Shown piece by piece: positions 34,935-43,378 of a DNA stretch of 64,000 nt. How positions within the stretch are numbered: the first letter of the stretch is position 1; every line of letters starts with the position of its first letter. Source of the stretch: an uncultured Brachyspira sp. GTDB taxonomy: Bacteria > Spirochaetota > Brachyspiria > Brachyspirales > Brachyspiraceae. Location of the stretch: contig NZ_CAJUPR010000003.1 of the NCBI RefSeq assembly GCF_910588665.1, forward strand, positions 86,199 to 150,198, in the 5' to 3' direction. The position numbers and the translations under genes were made by a program. The notes beneath the pieces are model-generated. The model had not been told where the DNA came from. It saw only the letters and a list, made by a program, of their open reading frames with translations, and made no database searches.

Positions 34935-35531
34935 ATTAATAAAATAATAGCAATAGCTGGAAGTTTTATAGTAGTAATTACGGTATTATTATTTTCCGTC
35001 TTTATGATGATTGATTTTAACTTCGGAAGCTATTTTGTGTGCATGCTGCTTGCAATTGGTTATATAATGATGTCTTCGGGTTTTTTCAATGAAATAGATG
35101 AAAAACGCATATCAGCTTTCATTGTAGGAATGGTATTTGCCTCTGTTTATGCTGTTTTAATATTCATTGTATATTTTGCGCAGACGACTTCCATACGATT
35201 GGATTACCTTGACGATAAAGCTATGGCTATACTTGACTATTCTAAAATGGGATTGTTTTTTAATTATGATTTGCTTGGATACTCAATGATGTCCCTTTCA
35301 GCATTTTTTATCGGACTTGCAATAGATGCAAATAAAAAAATGGATAAATTATTAAAATATATGATGATGCTTCATGGGTTATTCTTTTTCTCTTGCTTTG
35401 TTACACCTATGACAGGAATACTTAATAATTCTATATCAAAAAATGGAGGAGTTATAGCGCTTGAGTGTTGGTGCGTATATTTTATTTTAATTGGTATTTT
35501 ATCATTGATACATTTTATAAAAAAAGATTAG
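34935..35531 (+). CDS. Multi-pass membrane protein, apparent ATT start
   Basis: The frame with an N-terminal membrane helix starts at ATT 34935, with a perfect GGAGG (34923-34927) 7 nt before it. The next ATG (35004) has no ribosome-binding site and would cut off the first helix. Read as Met, the N-terminus is MNKIIAIAGSFIVVITVLLF, a normal start for this kind of small membrane protein; no ATG, GTG or TTG is in frame. The 198-residue product has about five to six hydrophobic segments. No known domain is recognised with certainty. It could also be a start-codon mutant and so poorly expressed. Confidence 0.65.
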   Translation: MNKIIAIAGSFIVVITVLLFSVFMMIDFNFGSYFVCMLLAIGYIMMSSGFFNEIDEKRISAFIVGMVFASVYAVLIFIVYFAQTTSIRLDYLDDKAMAILDYSKMGLFFNYDLLGYSMMSLSAFFIGLAIDANKKMDKLLKYMMMLHGLFFFSCFVTPMTGILNNSISKNGGVIALECWCVYFILIGILSLIHFIKKD

Positions 35532-35639
35532 CATAAATTTTTTAATTGATAAATAAAATATTTATATATATTTAATGCATTACAAGTTTTAATGTTATAG
35601 TAATATTATGCTTTATAATATAAATAATAGGAGTATATT

Positions 35640-35720
35640 GTGTTAGAATTGGCAAAGTATAATAATTTTATAAAAAATATTCTGATGATAAGTAAATATT
35701 ATAAAATAAAATTTGATTAA
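35640..35720 (+). CDS. Possible 26-codon leader peptide
   Basis: GTG at 35640 follows TAGGAG by 7 nt and opens 26 codons to TAA at 35718. It ends 27 nt before the GH3-like gene. No similarity is seen. It may be a leader peptide or chance. Confidence 0.3.
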   Translation: MLELAKYNNFIKNILMISKYYKIKFD

Positions 35721-35747
35721 TTTTAATAGAATTTTTTATTTAAATAA

Positions 35748-36683
35748 ATGCTCTGTATTATTTGTATATTATTAGTTTTTTTATTTATTTTTATCCGTCT
35801 TTATGATATTTCTTATAATTCAGTAAATAATAATACTGAAAATAAAAAAGAACTGCTATGCATAATATCTGTAAAAAATTATGATGATAATTTGATAAAT
35901 ATAATAAATAAAAGCACTATATTAGGAATAATAATAAATATAGACAATTTAGATATTAATAGTCTTTCAGTTATTATAAAAAATATTAAAATTAAAACTA
36001 AAAGAAAAATATTAATAGGGATAGATCAGGATTATAAATCTACTTACGGCATATACTATAATAAAAATTTTAAAGTTTATGCAAGCTATATAGGCGAGAG
36101 AAAAAGCGAAGAATATGCATACAAAATAGCATATGAAAGAGCATTAAAATTAAAATCTATAGGAATTAATATGATTTTATCTCCTATATGTAATATTTAT
36201 TGCAATGAAAAATCTCATCTTAAAGAACATATATTTTCAAATGATAAAATATTAGCTTCGGCTCTTATATATCAAACTGTAAAAGCTTATAAGGATGCAG
36301 GCATCATAGCCGCATTAAAATATTTTCCTAAATATTATGATGATGAGTTATATATAGCAGATGAAAATATAAAAAATACGGAAAGTATTATTGATAATAC
36401 AGAAACTTTTTCAGCTGGCATAAAAGCCGATGCCGATATTATTGTAATGTCTCATATAAAAAATCATAATATTTATAGAGATTTTCTTATTAAAAATATG
36501 AAGTTTAAAGGCATTATAATGACTGATTATATTAATAATGATAAAAATATAATTAATTATGCGGTTAATATGCTTTCAGGCAGTTATTATAAAGATTTAA
36601 ATAATTTAAAAAAAATTATAGAAAATAAAAAAACGGATGCGGAAGTATGTTCAAAAGTACTGAAATTAATAAAAAAATTATAA
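35748..36683 (+). CDS. Degenerate GH3 (NagZ-like) protein, likely catalytically inactive
   Basis: 311 residues with an N-terminal membrane anchor. The sequence aligns with the downstream GH3 protein along its length (for example EEYAYKIAYERALKLKSIGI against KEYAYNIAYKKSKFLLDLGI, then QTVKAYKDAGIIAALKYFP). At the catalytic loop, KHFPGHG is replaced by KYFPKYY, and the downstream S-H dyad segment is missing. The Asp of the nucleophile strand (IIMTDY) remains. The ribosome-binding site is poor. The two genes overlap by 37 nt. It is probably a pseudoenzyme or a binding paralog. Confidence 0.75.
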   Translation: MLCIICILLVFLFIFIRLYDISYNSVNNNTENKKELLCIISVKNYDDNLINIINKSTILGIIINIDNLDINSLSVIIKNIKIKTKRKILIGIDQDYKSTYGIYYNKNFKVYASYIGERKSEEYAYKIAYERALKLKSIGINMILSPICNIYCNEKSHLKEHIFSNDKILASALIYQTVKAYKDAGIIAALKYFPKYYDDELYIADENIKNTESIIDNTETFSAGIKADADIIVMSHIKNHNIYRDFLIKNMKFKGIIMTDYINNDKNIINYAVNMLSGSYYKDLNNLKKIIENKKTDAEVCSKVLKLIKKL

Positions 36684-37747
36684 AATATGTATTATATTTA
36701 TTTATAATATTATTATTTTTATGTTCATTCAGAATCAATTCAAATATATTCATAGAAAAAGAATATATAAGAAAATTAAAAAAAGACTATCCTCAATTAT
36801 CTTATTATATAGATAAAGCCGCTAAAATGAATAAAAAAGAAAGAAAAGGTGTTCTTTTAATGGTTGGAATAAAAGATAAAGTTCTGTCTAAGAAAACTAT
36901 TAAAACTCTTAAAGATAATAATATAATGGGAGTGATACTTTTTGATTATAATATAGAAAATGAAAGTCAATTAAAAAAATTAACTTCCGACTTAAGAAAA
37001 TATGTTAACTCAAATATGCTTATTTCTATAGATCAGGAGGGAGGAGAAGTTGTAAGAATAAAATTTGATCCTTTGAAAGATATTTCGCCTAAAATCATAG
37101 GAGATAAGGCAAGCAAAGAGTATGCTTATAATATAGCGTACAAAAAATCGAAGTTCTTATTAGATTTAGGAATTAATATGATATTAGGTCCTTTATGTGA
37201 TATACCCAGCAATACTAATTCTTATCTTTATAATAGAAGTTTTTCTGATAATATAAATATTGTTTCGGATATGGCTGAGTACACTGTAAAAGCTCAGAAG
37301 GATGCAGGAATAATAAGCGTATTAAAGCATTTTCCGGGACATGGTGATACTATAGTAAACTCTCATAATAATTTTCCTGTTATTAATAAAACTACTAATG
37401 AACTTATGATGAAAGAGTTTATTCCATTTAAAAAAGCAATAGATGCAGGCGCTGAAATGGTTTTGATGGCGCATATAAAAAATAAGTATATAGACAGTAA
37501 AATGCCTGCAAGTATGTCGCAAGAATATGCCTATATATTAGAAAAATATTTAGGTTTTAACGGGGTTGTTATTACAGATGATTTAGCTATGACAGGGAGT
37601 ATTAACTTCGGTATAAACTTCGGTATAAACTTAATCAGTAATTTGTATGAAAATACAGAATATATGTTTGAAGATATGGATGCCGATATTTTATCATGTG
37701 CAAAAGTTTTAAAGATCGCTTCAGAAAATATATTATCTGGCACATAG
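36647..37747 (+). CDS. nagZ: Membrane-anchored GH3 beta-N-acetylhexosaminidase (NagZ-like)
   Basis: 366 residues with an N-terminal membrane helix (about 12-30). GH3 motifs are LISIDQEGGEVVRIKF, LKHFPGHGDT, a SH that would be the acid/base His, LMAHIKN and the nucleophile strand VITDDLAM. The family removes N-acetylglucosamine from peptidoglycan fragments during wall recycling. Two oddities are that the Asp of the usual D-S-H dyad is Asn (NSH), and that a 12-bp duplication after the nucleophile strand adds four residues (INFGINFGIN). It is not a standard cytosolic NagZ but an anchored one. Confidence 0.85.
   Translation: MFKSTEINKKIIKYVLYLFIILLFLCSFRINSNIFIEKEYIRKLKKDYPQLSYYIDKAAKMNKKERKGVLLMVGIKDKVLSKKTIKTLKDNNIMGVILFDYNIENESQLKKLTSDLRKYVNSNMLISIDQEGGEVVRIKFDPLKDISPKIIGDKASKEYAYNIAYKKSKFLLDLGINMILGPLCDIPSNTNSYLYNRSFSDNINIVSDMAEYTVKAQKDAGIISVLKHFPGHGDTIVNSHNNFPVINKTTNELMMKEFIPFKKAIDAGAEMVLMAHIKNKYIDSKMPASMSQEYAYILEKYLGFNGVVITDDLAMTGSINFGINFGINLISNLYENTEYMFEDMDADILSCAKVLKIASENILSGT
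37604..37627 (+). repeat. 12-bp tandem duplication inside the nagZ-like gene
   Basis: The unit AACTTCGGTATA occurs at 37604-37615 and again at 37616-37627, in frame, adding residues NFGI just after the catalytic Asp strand. It is a recent-looking slippage event. Confidence 0.8.
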
Positions 37748-37781
37748 AATTATAATTCATTTATTAAAATTATGACAGCTG

Positions 37782-38129
37782 TTATTTTTTCATTTTTTTC
37801 TTAAAAGAACGCAAAAGCTTTGCAATTTCATTATATCCATTTCCTTCCGCATAATCTAAAGCAGTTTTGCCTTCATTATCTTTAATATTAAGATTTGCAC
37901 CTGCTTTTATTAATTCCTTTACTGTTTCAGTATGACCTGCCCATGCAGCATATATTAAAGCAGTCCAGCTGTTATCATCTTGAATATTAATGTCAGCTCC
38001 TAAAGCCAAGAGCTCTTTTACTTTTTTAATATCTCCGTTTTCTGCAGCTTCTATAAAGCTTGCTTCATTTTCAGTTAGAGAATATAAATTAAAAGATATT
38101 AAAATTAAAACAGCTAATATTTTTTTCAT
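37782..38129 (-). CDS. Small secreted ankyrin-repeat protein
   Basis: 115 residues with a signal peptide (to about SLT, residue 19) and about three ankyrin repeats (SWTALIYAAWAGHTETVKEL, GKTALDYAEGNGYNEIAKLL). The repeat units are nearly identical to those of the 427-residue ankyrin gene upstream on the same strand, so the two share recent ancestry. The mature form may be periplasmic or exported. Function unknown. Confidence 0.85.
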   Translation of the reverse strand: MKKILAVLILISFNLYSLTENEASFIEAAENGDIKKVKELLALGADINIQDDNSWTALIYAAWAGHTETVKELIKAGANLNIKDNEGKTALDYAEGNGYNEIAKLLRSFKKKMKK

Positions 38130-38143
38130 TGTTTTATTCCTTT

Positions 38144-39427
38144 TTATTTTTTATTAAAAGAACTCAAAAGCTTTATAGTCTTATTATATCCTTTTTCTTC
38201 CGCATAATCTAAAGCAGTTTTGCCTTCATTATCTTTAATATTAATATCTGCCCCAGCTTTTATTAGTTCTTCTACTATTCCAATATAACCTTCCGATGCA
38301 GTATATATTAAAGCAGTTTTGCCTTCATTATCTTTAATATTAATATCCGCCCCAGTTTTTATTAGTTCTTCTACTGTTCTAATACGACCATTCTCTGCAG
38401 CTACTATTAAAGCAGTTTTGCCTTCATTATCTTTAATATTAATATCCGCATCAGCTTTTATTAATTCTTCTATTGTTTCAGTATAACCATACATGGCAGC
38501 ATGTATTAAAGCAGTTTTGCCTTCATTATCTTTAATATTAATATCCGCCCCAGCTTTTATTAATTCTTCTGTTGTTTCAGTACTATATATGATGGCAGCA
38601 TATCTTGCAGCATACATTAAAGCAGTCTCGCCGTATTTATTTTGAATATTAATATCCGCCCCAGTTTTTATTAGTTCTTCTACTGTTCTAATACGACCAT
38701 TCTCTGCAGCTTCAATTAAAGCGGTATTGCCGTTATTATCTTGAATATTGATATTGGCTCCAGCTTCTATTAATTCTTTCGCTATTTTCGTATTCCCCAT
38801 TTCTGCAGCTTCAATTAAAGCGGTATTGCCGTATTTATCTCGAATATTAATATCCGCACCTGCTTTTATTAATTCCTTCACTATTTCAGTATAATCATAA
38901 TATGCAGCATACATTAAAGCAGTCTCGCCGTATCTATTTTGAATATTAATATCCGCACCTGCTCTTATTAATTCTTTAGCTGTTTCAATATGATCTACCT
39001 TCGTCGCATATATTAAAGCAGTCCAGCCCTTATTATCTTTAATATTAAGATTTGCTTTTGCTTTTATTAATTCTTTTGTTATTTCTGTATAACCTTTCCA
39101 TGCAGCGTACATTAAAGCCGTCATGCCTTTTTTATTTTTAATATTAACATTTGCTCCTATTTCTATTAATTTTATTGCTACTTCAGTATTCTTATAATAT
39201 ACGGCATGCATTAGAGCAGTCCAGCCGTTATCTCTGTCTTTAATATTAATATTCACCCCATTTTTATGTATTAATTTATTTAATTCTTCAACTTCTATAT
39301 ATTCTGCTGCCTCTAAAAATTCTTTTTTTATTTTATTATTCCTTTTTATTAAAAATGCATTAATTAATAAAATTAAATATATAGTTGATATCAAAATTAT
39401 AATTATAATTAATTTCTGTTTTTTCAT
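38144..39427 (-). CDS. Membrane-anchored ankyrin-repeat protein
   Basis: 427 residues: a short cytoplasmic start, a membrane helix at about 6-27, then a run of 12 ankyrin repeats, 11 of them with the core GxTAL. Repeat seven has about four extra residues (RYAAIIYS). The units are very alike at DNA level, especially the last four, which share the DNEGKTAL block. The protein probably presents a long binding surface on the membrane, on the outer side of the inner membrane if the helix acts as a signal anchor. It lies 14 nt upstream of the small ankyrin gene. Confidence 0.87.
   Translation of the reverse strand: MKKQKLIIIIILISTIYLILLINAFLIKRNNKIKKEFLEAAEYIEVEELNKLIHKNGVNINIKDRDNGWTALMHAVYYKNTEVAIKLIEIGANVNIKNKKGMTALMYAAWKGYTEITKELIKAKANLNIKDNKGWTALIYATKVDHIETAKELIRAGADINIQNRYGETALMYAAYYDYTEIVKELIKAGADINIRDKYGNTALIEAAEMGNTKIAKELIEAGANINIQDNNGNTALIEAAENGRIRTVEELIKTGADINIQNKYGETALMYAARYAAIIYSTETTEELIKAGADINIKDNEGKTALIHAAMYGYTETIEELIKADADINIKDNEGKTALIVAAENGRIRTVEELIKTGADINIKDNEGKTALIYTASEGYIGIVEELIKAGADINIKDNEGKTALDYAEEKGYNKTIKLLSSFNKK
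38160..39240 (-). repeat. Near-identical 99-bp tandem repeats within the ankyrin gene
   Basis: About eleven 99-bp units, each coding 33 residues. Several successive units differ at only a few bases, for example those ending in the DNEGKTAL block. They are coding repeats, not spacers, and make the gene prone to length change by recombination. Confidence 0.8.
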
Positions 39428-39517
39428 TATTTTTTATTCCTTAATTTTGTATGTTAAAATTTTATATGAACTATTATAACTTAAATTAAATATATTGCTT
39501 ATATTTGTAAAATATCA

Positions 39518-40162
39518 TTATATTTTAAATAATGATTCTGTTTTTTCTATACAGCTGAATTTATTTTCTATTGCCTTTATATATTCGTAGGAATTGTTTT
39601 TTATATTTTCTGTAAATGTATTATCTTTTATTATAGGTATATTTATATTAATATTAAGTAATGATCCTTTAGCGCATGCATATATTAAAATGTATGAACT
39701 AATAATGTCGCTTATAACGCCGCTGCTGCCATACTTTAATACCATATCAAAGAGAGGCATTAATTCATAGCAGTATTTTAAAGCATTAAAAGGAGCATCT
39801 ATTGCTTTTTTAGCCGCTTCGGACATAGCATTTTTTCTTTCTTCTTTTTCTTTATCAGTATCTTTAGGCATTTTCATAGCTTCCATAAATAAATTGAAGC
39901 TTTCTGCATCTTTATCTATTATATCCGTCAGATATTGTTTTATTGTTTTTATTTTTTCTATTGCTTTTTTAAAATTATCCTGTTCTTCTTGTTTTAACTC
40001 TGAAAACTTTTTCTTGTTTATAGTTAGATGTCCTACCATTCCAGCCAATGCGCATGCTAAACTTCCTATTACTCCCATTACGCTTCCGCCTCCGGGAGCA
40101 GGCAATGAACTATCAACATCATTTATATAATCAATTAATTTTTTATCTATTAGTTTTGACAT
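39518..40162 (-). CDS. Cyclodeaminase/cyclohydrolase-family protein (FchA-like)
   Basis: 214 residues of the formiminotransferase-cyclodeaminase C-terminal domain family. The N-terminus has DSSLPAPGGGSVMGVIGSLACALAGMV, its hallmark. It is mostly helical after that, with DAESFN and AKKAIDAPF. Stand-alone members act as methenyl-tetrahydrofolate cyclohydrolase or formimino-THF cyclodeaminase in one-carbon metabolism. No formiminotransferase or histidine-degradation gene is in the window. The length is normal. Confidence 0.9.
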   Translation of the reverse strand: MSKLIDKKLIDYINDVDSSLPAPGGGSVMGVIGSLACALAGMVGHLTINKKKFSELKQEEQDNFKKAIEKIKTIKQYLTDIIDKDAESFNLFMEAMKMPKDTDKEKEERKNAMSEAAKKAIDAPFNALKYCYELMPLFDMVLKYGSSGVISDIISSYILIYACAKGSLLNININIPIIKDNTFTENIKNNSYEYIKAIENKFSCIEKTESLFKI

Positions 40163-40434
40163 AAACTAGATCCTCAAGATGTTTTATATATTAAAAATTA
40201 AAAAATATATCCTAATATATTATTTAATAAATATCAATATAGATTATATATTTTACAGTTTCTTAAATTATTAATATATATTGTGAAATTTATTAATAGA
40301 TGTTATTATATAACCAAATGCAGTAATATCATTTTTAGAAATCATAAAAATACAATACTGATAATTTTTGCAATAATTTTAAGGTTAATTTATTAAAGCA
40401 AATTTATATTTAATTAAATTTCAAGGAGCTGAAA

Positions 40435-41688
40435 ATGTATAATAAAAAAGAGTTTAAAGTTGCAGTTGCAGGATACGGACATGTAGGCAAGGATACTGTA
40501 AAAACTATTATAGAAAATAATTCTATAATAGAAAAAAGAACAGGAATAAAATTAACCGTAAAAACCATTTTCAGCAGAAATATTGATAAAGTAAAAGATG
40601 ATAAGTTTTTAGATAAAATTAAAATAAAAACTAAAGATTTGAATGATATATTAAATGATGAGGATATTGATATAATTATAGAAGTGTTAGGCGGAATGGA
40701 CACAGCTAAAGAACTTCTTATGAAAACAAAAAAGCCCGCAGTTACCGCAAATAAAGCTCTGCTTGCAGGCTGTTTTGATGAACTTATAAAAAATAGGAAA
40801 GCGGATATTGCTTTTGAGGCTTCTGTTGCAGGCGCCATACCAATAATAAAGGCTATGAAAGAGAGTTTAGTTTCAGACAGAATGGAGAATGTTTACGGTA
40901 TATTAAACGGCACATGCAATTATATATTAACTAATATGACAAAGAATAATTTAGATTTTAATATTGTTCTTAAAGATGCGCAGGAAAAAGGATATGCCGA
41001 GTCTGATCCTACATTTGATATTGACGGAATAGACACTGCACATAAATTATGCATATTATCTTCTATAGCTTTCTGCAATGTTATAAGTTTTGATAAAATA
41101 TTTATAAGAGGCATAAGAAATATTATATTAGATGATATTATTTTTGCTTCTGAGCTCGGACTTACCATTAAATTAATAGCTGAGGCGTCTTTAGATGAAA
41201 ATGATAATGCATATATATATGTTATACCAACACTGCTTAATTCCGATAATATGCTTTCAAATGTGGATTATGCTTTTAATGCAATAACAGTTGTAGGAGA
41301 TCGTTCAGGCGATACAATATTTTACGGTTTGGGAGCAGGCGGAAGACCTACAAGCAGCGCTATAGTTTCAGATGCGGTTAATCTTGCAAGAAACAGCCTT
41401 ATTACTAATGAACCTAGAATACCTATATTAGGATTTCTTAATAAGAATGATAATATAAAAGTTAAAGATTTTAAGGAAAAAAATGAAGCTTTTTATGTAA
41501 GATTTAAATCAAATAATAATAATCTGCCCGCTTTTAATGAAGCTTTTTATGATATTAATATTGAAAAAAGCTTGGAAAGAAACGGAAACTTTATGTTTGT
41601 GCTTAGAGATGTTAATATTAATTCAATTATTGAAGCTGTAGAAAAAGTTGAGAATATAGACAATATATTTATAGCTAAAATAAAATAA
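40435..41688 (+). CDS. hom: Homoserine dehydrogenase
   Basis: 417 residues. The NAD(P)-binding start is KVAVAGYGHVGKDTVKTI (residues 6-23), followed by KPAVTANKALLAG with its lysine, GILNGTCNYIL and the catalytic GYAESDPTFDIDGIDTAHK. A C-terminal ACT domain (about 345-417) suggests threonine feedback. It reduces aspartate semialdehyde to homoserine for threonine and methionine. AAGGAG lies 8 nt before the ATG. No thrB or thrC is nearby. Confidence 0.95.
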   Translation: MYNKKEFKVAVAGYGHVGKDTVKTIIENNSIIEKRTGIKLTVKTIFSRNIDKVKDDKFLDKIKIKTKDLNDILNDEDIDIIIEVLGGMDTAKELLMKTKKPAVTANKALLAGCFDELIKNRKADIAFEASVAGAIPIIKAMKESLVSDRMENVYGILNGTCNYILTNMTKNNLDFNIVLKDAQEKGYAESDPTFDIDGIDTAHKLCILSSIAFCNVISFDKIFIRGIRNIILDDIIFASELGLTIKLIAEASLDENDNAYIYVIPTLLNSDNMLSNVDYAFNAITVVGDRSGDTIFYGLGAGGRPTSSAIVSDAVNLARNSLITNEPRIPILGFLNKNDNIKVKDFKEKNEAFYVRFKSNNNNLPAFNEAFYDINIEKSLERNGNFMFVLRDVNINSIIEAVEKVENIDNIFIAKIK

Positions 41689-41739
41689 TTAATTATATTT
41701 TAGTTAATAATAATAAAATAAAGAATCAGTAAATAATTT

Positions 41740-42324
41740 ATGAAAATATCTATATTAGGCGGTACTTTTGATCCCCCTCATTTGGGACATTTAATATTGG
41801 CTGATACAGTTATAACTAATTGCGGTTATGACAGAGTAATATTTATTCCTGCAAAAATACCTCCCCATAAAAATATAAGCGGTAAGGTATCTAATGAAGA
41901 CAGATTAAATATGCTTAAGCTTTCTATAGAATATGATGAAAGATTTTCACTTGAAGAATATGAATTAAATAACAATGGTATTTCATATACAATAAATACT
42001 ATCAGTTATTTATATGATAATTATAAAAATAATATAGATGGTAAAATAGGGCTTATAATAGGAGCAGATTTAATAAAAGATTTTCATAAATGGAAGTATC
42101 CTGAAAAAATTTCTGAGATATCAAATATAATAGCGGTGAATAGAGAGAATAATGATTTATATAATGATAATGTAAAAAAATATAATATGAAAGTGATAAC
42201 AGCTCCACGCATAGATATATCTTCAAGCATAATTAGAAATAGAATAAAAGAAAAAAAATCTTTTAGATACTTTATGGCAAAAAAAGCGTATGACTATATA
42301 TTGAAAAAAAAATTATATTTATAA
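41740..42324 (+). CDS. nadD: Nicotinate-nucleotide adenylyltransferase
   Basis: Makes deamido-NAD from nicotinate mononucleotide. The 194-residue protein starts KISILGGTFDPPHLGHLILAD with the H-x-G-H nucleotidyl-transfer motif. It has IPAKIPPHK and ends with the SSSIIRNRI motif typical of NadD. The length is normal. It lies 51 nt after hom and 19 nt before a binding-protein gene, so it is cotranscribed with at least the latter. Confidence 0.95.
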   Translation: MKISILGGTFDPPHLGHLILADTVITNCGYDRVIFIPAKIPPHKNISGKVSNEDRLNMLKLSIEYDERFSLEEYELNNNGISYTINTISYLYDNYKNNIDGKIGLIIGADLIKDFHKWKYPEKISEISNIIAVNRENNDLYNDNVKKYNMKVITAPRIDISSSIIRNRIKEKKSFRYFMAKKAYDYILKKKLYL

Positions 42325-42343
42325 GTATTAAAAAGGCTATATA

Positions 42344-43243
42344 ATGAAAAAAAGTATAATAACAATATTTATATTAGCATCTGTTTTTATAAATAATCTG
42401 CATCCGTATCAAATGTATTTGCTGAATGGTCCCACAGGCATAGGCGGTTTAAAAATGATGAGAGATTATAAAAAAATATATATAAAAATTATAAACTCTC
42501 CGGAGAATATGATATCATCTATAATAAAAGGCGAGACTGATATTGCAGCTGTTCCTGCCAATATGGCTGCAATAATATTTAATAGAAATATTCGCTATAA
42601 AGCCGCCGCTGTGATATCCGAAGCCAAAGTTTTTATAGCATCTTCGGATAATAAAATTCAAACTATAAACGATTTAAGAAATAAAACTATTTACTGCGGC
42701 GCAAAATTAGCTGCTTCCGATTTAATGCTTCGCTATCTGATTTCAAAAGAAAAAATTAGAAATGTTAATATAAATTATTCCTTCAGCAATCCTGATTTGG
42801 CAAAAGCAGTTTTTTCTAAAAATGCCGTCATAGCTGTGCTTCCAGAGCCTTTTTTATCGTCTGCAATGCTTGAAAATGAAGATGTGCATATAGTTGCAGA
42901 TATTTCTAAGTATACTGAGAATTATCCTGTTGCGGTTCTTATAGTTAAAGATACTTTTGTTGATAATAATAGAGCTTTATTAAAAGAGGTATTGGAAGAG
43001 TATAAAAAATCTACAGAGTATGTTCTGAATAATAAAAATGAAATTGAAAATCTTTTGGAAAAAAGTTCTATGATTGTTAATCCTAAAGCCGTAGTATACG
43101 GATTAAGCAGAATGGGGCTTACTTTTTACGGCGGAGTAAAAATGAAATTTGCTTTAAATAGTTATTATAATTTTCTTTATAACTTTGATAAAAAAATCAT
43201 AGGAGGAAAAATACCTGCAGACGATTTTTATTATACGGATTAA
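42344..43243 (+). CDS. Orphan ABC substrate-binding protein (NMT1/SsuA-like)
   Basis: 299 residues with a signal peptide and no lipobox. The pattern GPTGIGGLKMMRDYK, SIIKGETDIAAVPANMAAI and VLPEPFLSSAM is that of NMT1/SsuA/TauA-type binding proteins, which bind thiamine precursors, sulfonates, nitrate and other small ligands. No permease or ATPase gene lies near it, so it may work with a transporter encoded elsewhere. It follows nadD by 19 nt. Confidence 0.8.
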   Translation: MKKSIITIFILASVFINNLHPYQMYLLNGPTGIGGLKMMRDYKKIYIKIINSPENMISSIIKGETDIAAVPANMAAIIFNRNIRYKAAAVISEAKVFIASSDNKIQTINDLRNKTIYCGAKLAASDLMLRYLISKEKIRNVNINYSFSNPDLAKAVFSKNAVIAVLPEPFLSSAMLENEDVHIVADISKYTENYPVAVLIVKDTFVDNNRALLKEVLEEYKKSTEYVLNNKNEIENLLEKSSMIVNPKAVVYGLSRMGLTFYGGVKMKFALNSYYNFLYNFDKKIIGGKIPADDFYYTD

Positions 43244-43292
43244 TATAAATTATATATAATAAGCTATTAAAGAATATGACCTTAATATATAC

Positions 43293-43320
43293 TTGATATT
43301 ATATTTATTTATATTAAAAT
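43293..43320 (+). promoter_or_regulatory. Promoter for gene 43379
   Basis: TTGATA (43293-43298), 16 nt, TAAAAT (43315-43320). Confidence 0.5.
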
Positions 43321-43378
43321 ATGTTAAGTTTTTTAACAGATGCCGATATTTTAAAGAATAGTTAAAACGGAGATAACA

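Noticed and set aside
38160..39240. CRISPR-like direct repeats
   Set aside because: The regular units are 99 bp and code for ankyrin repeats in frame; there are no unique spacers.
40410..40838. 142-codon frame on the minus strand
   Set aside because: It is antisense to hom, which has complete dehydrogenase motifs.
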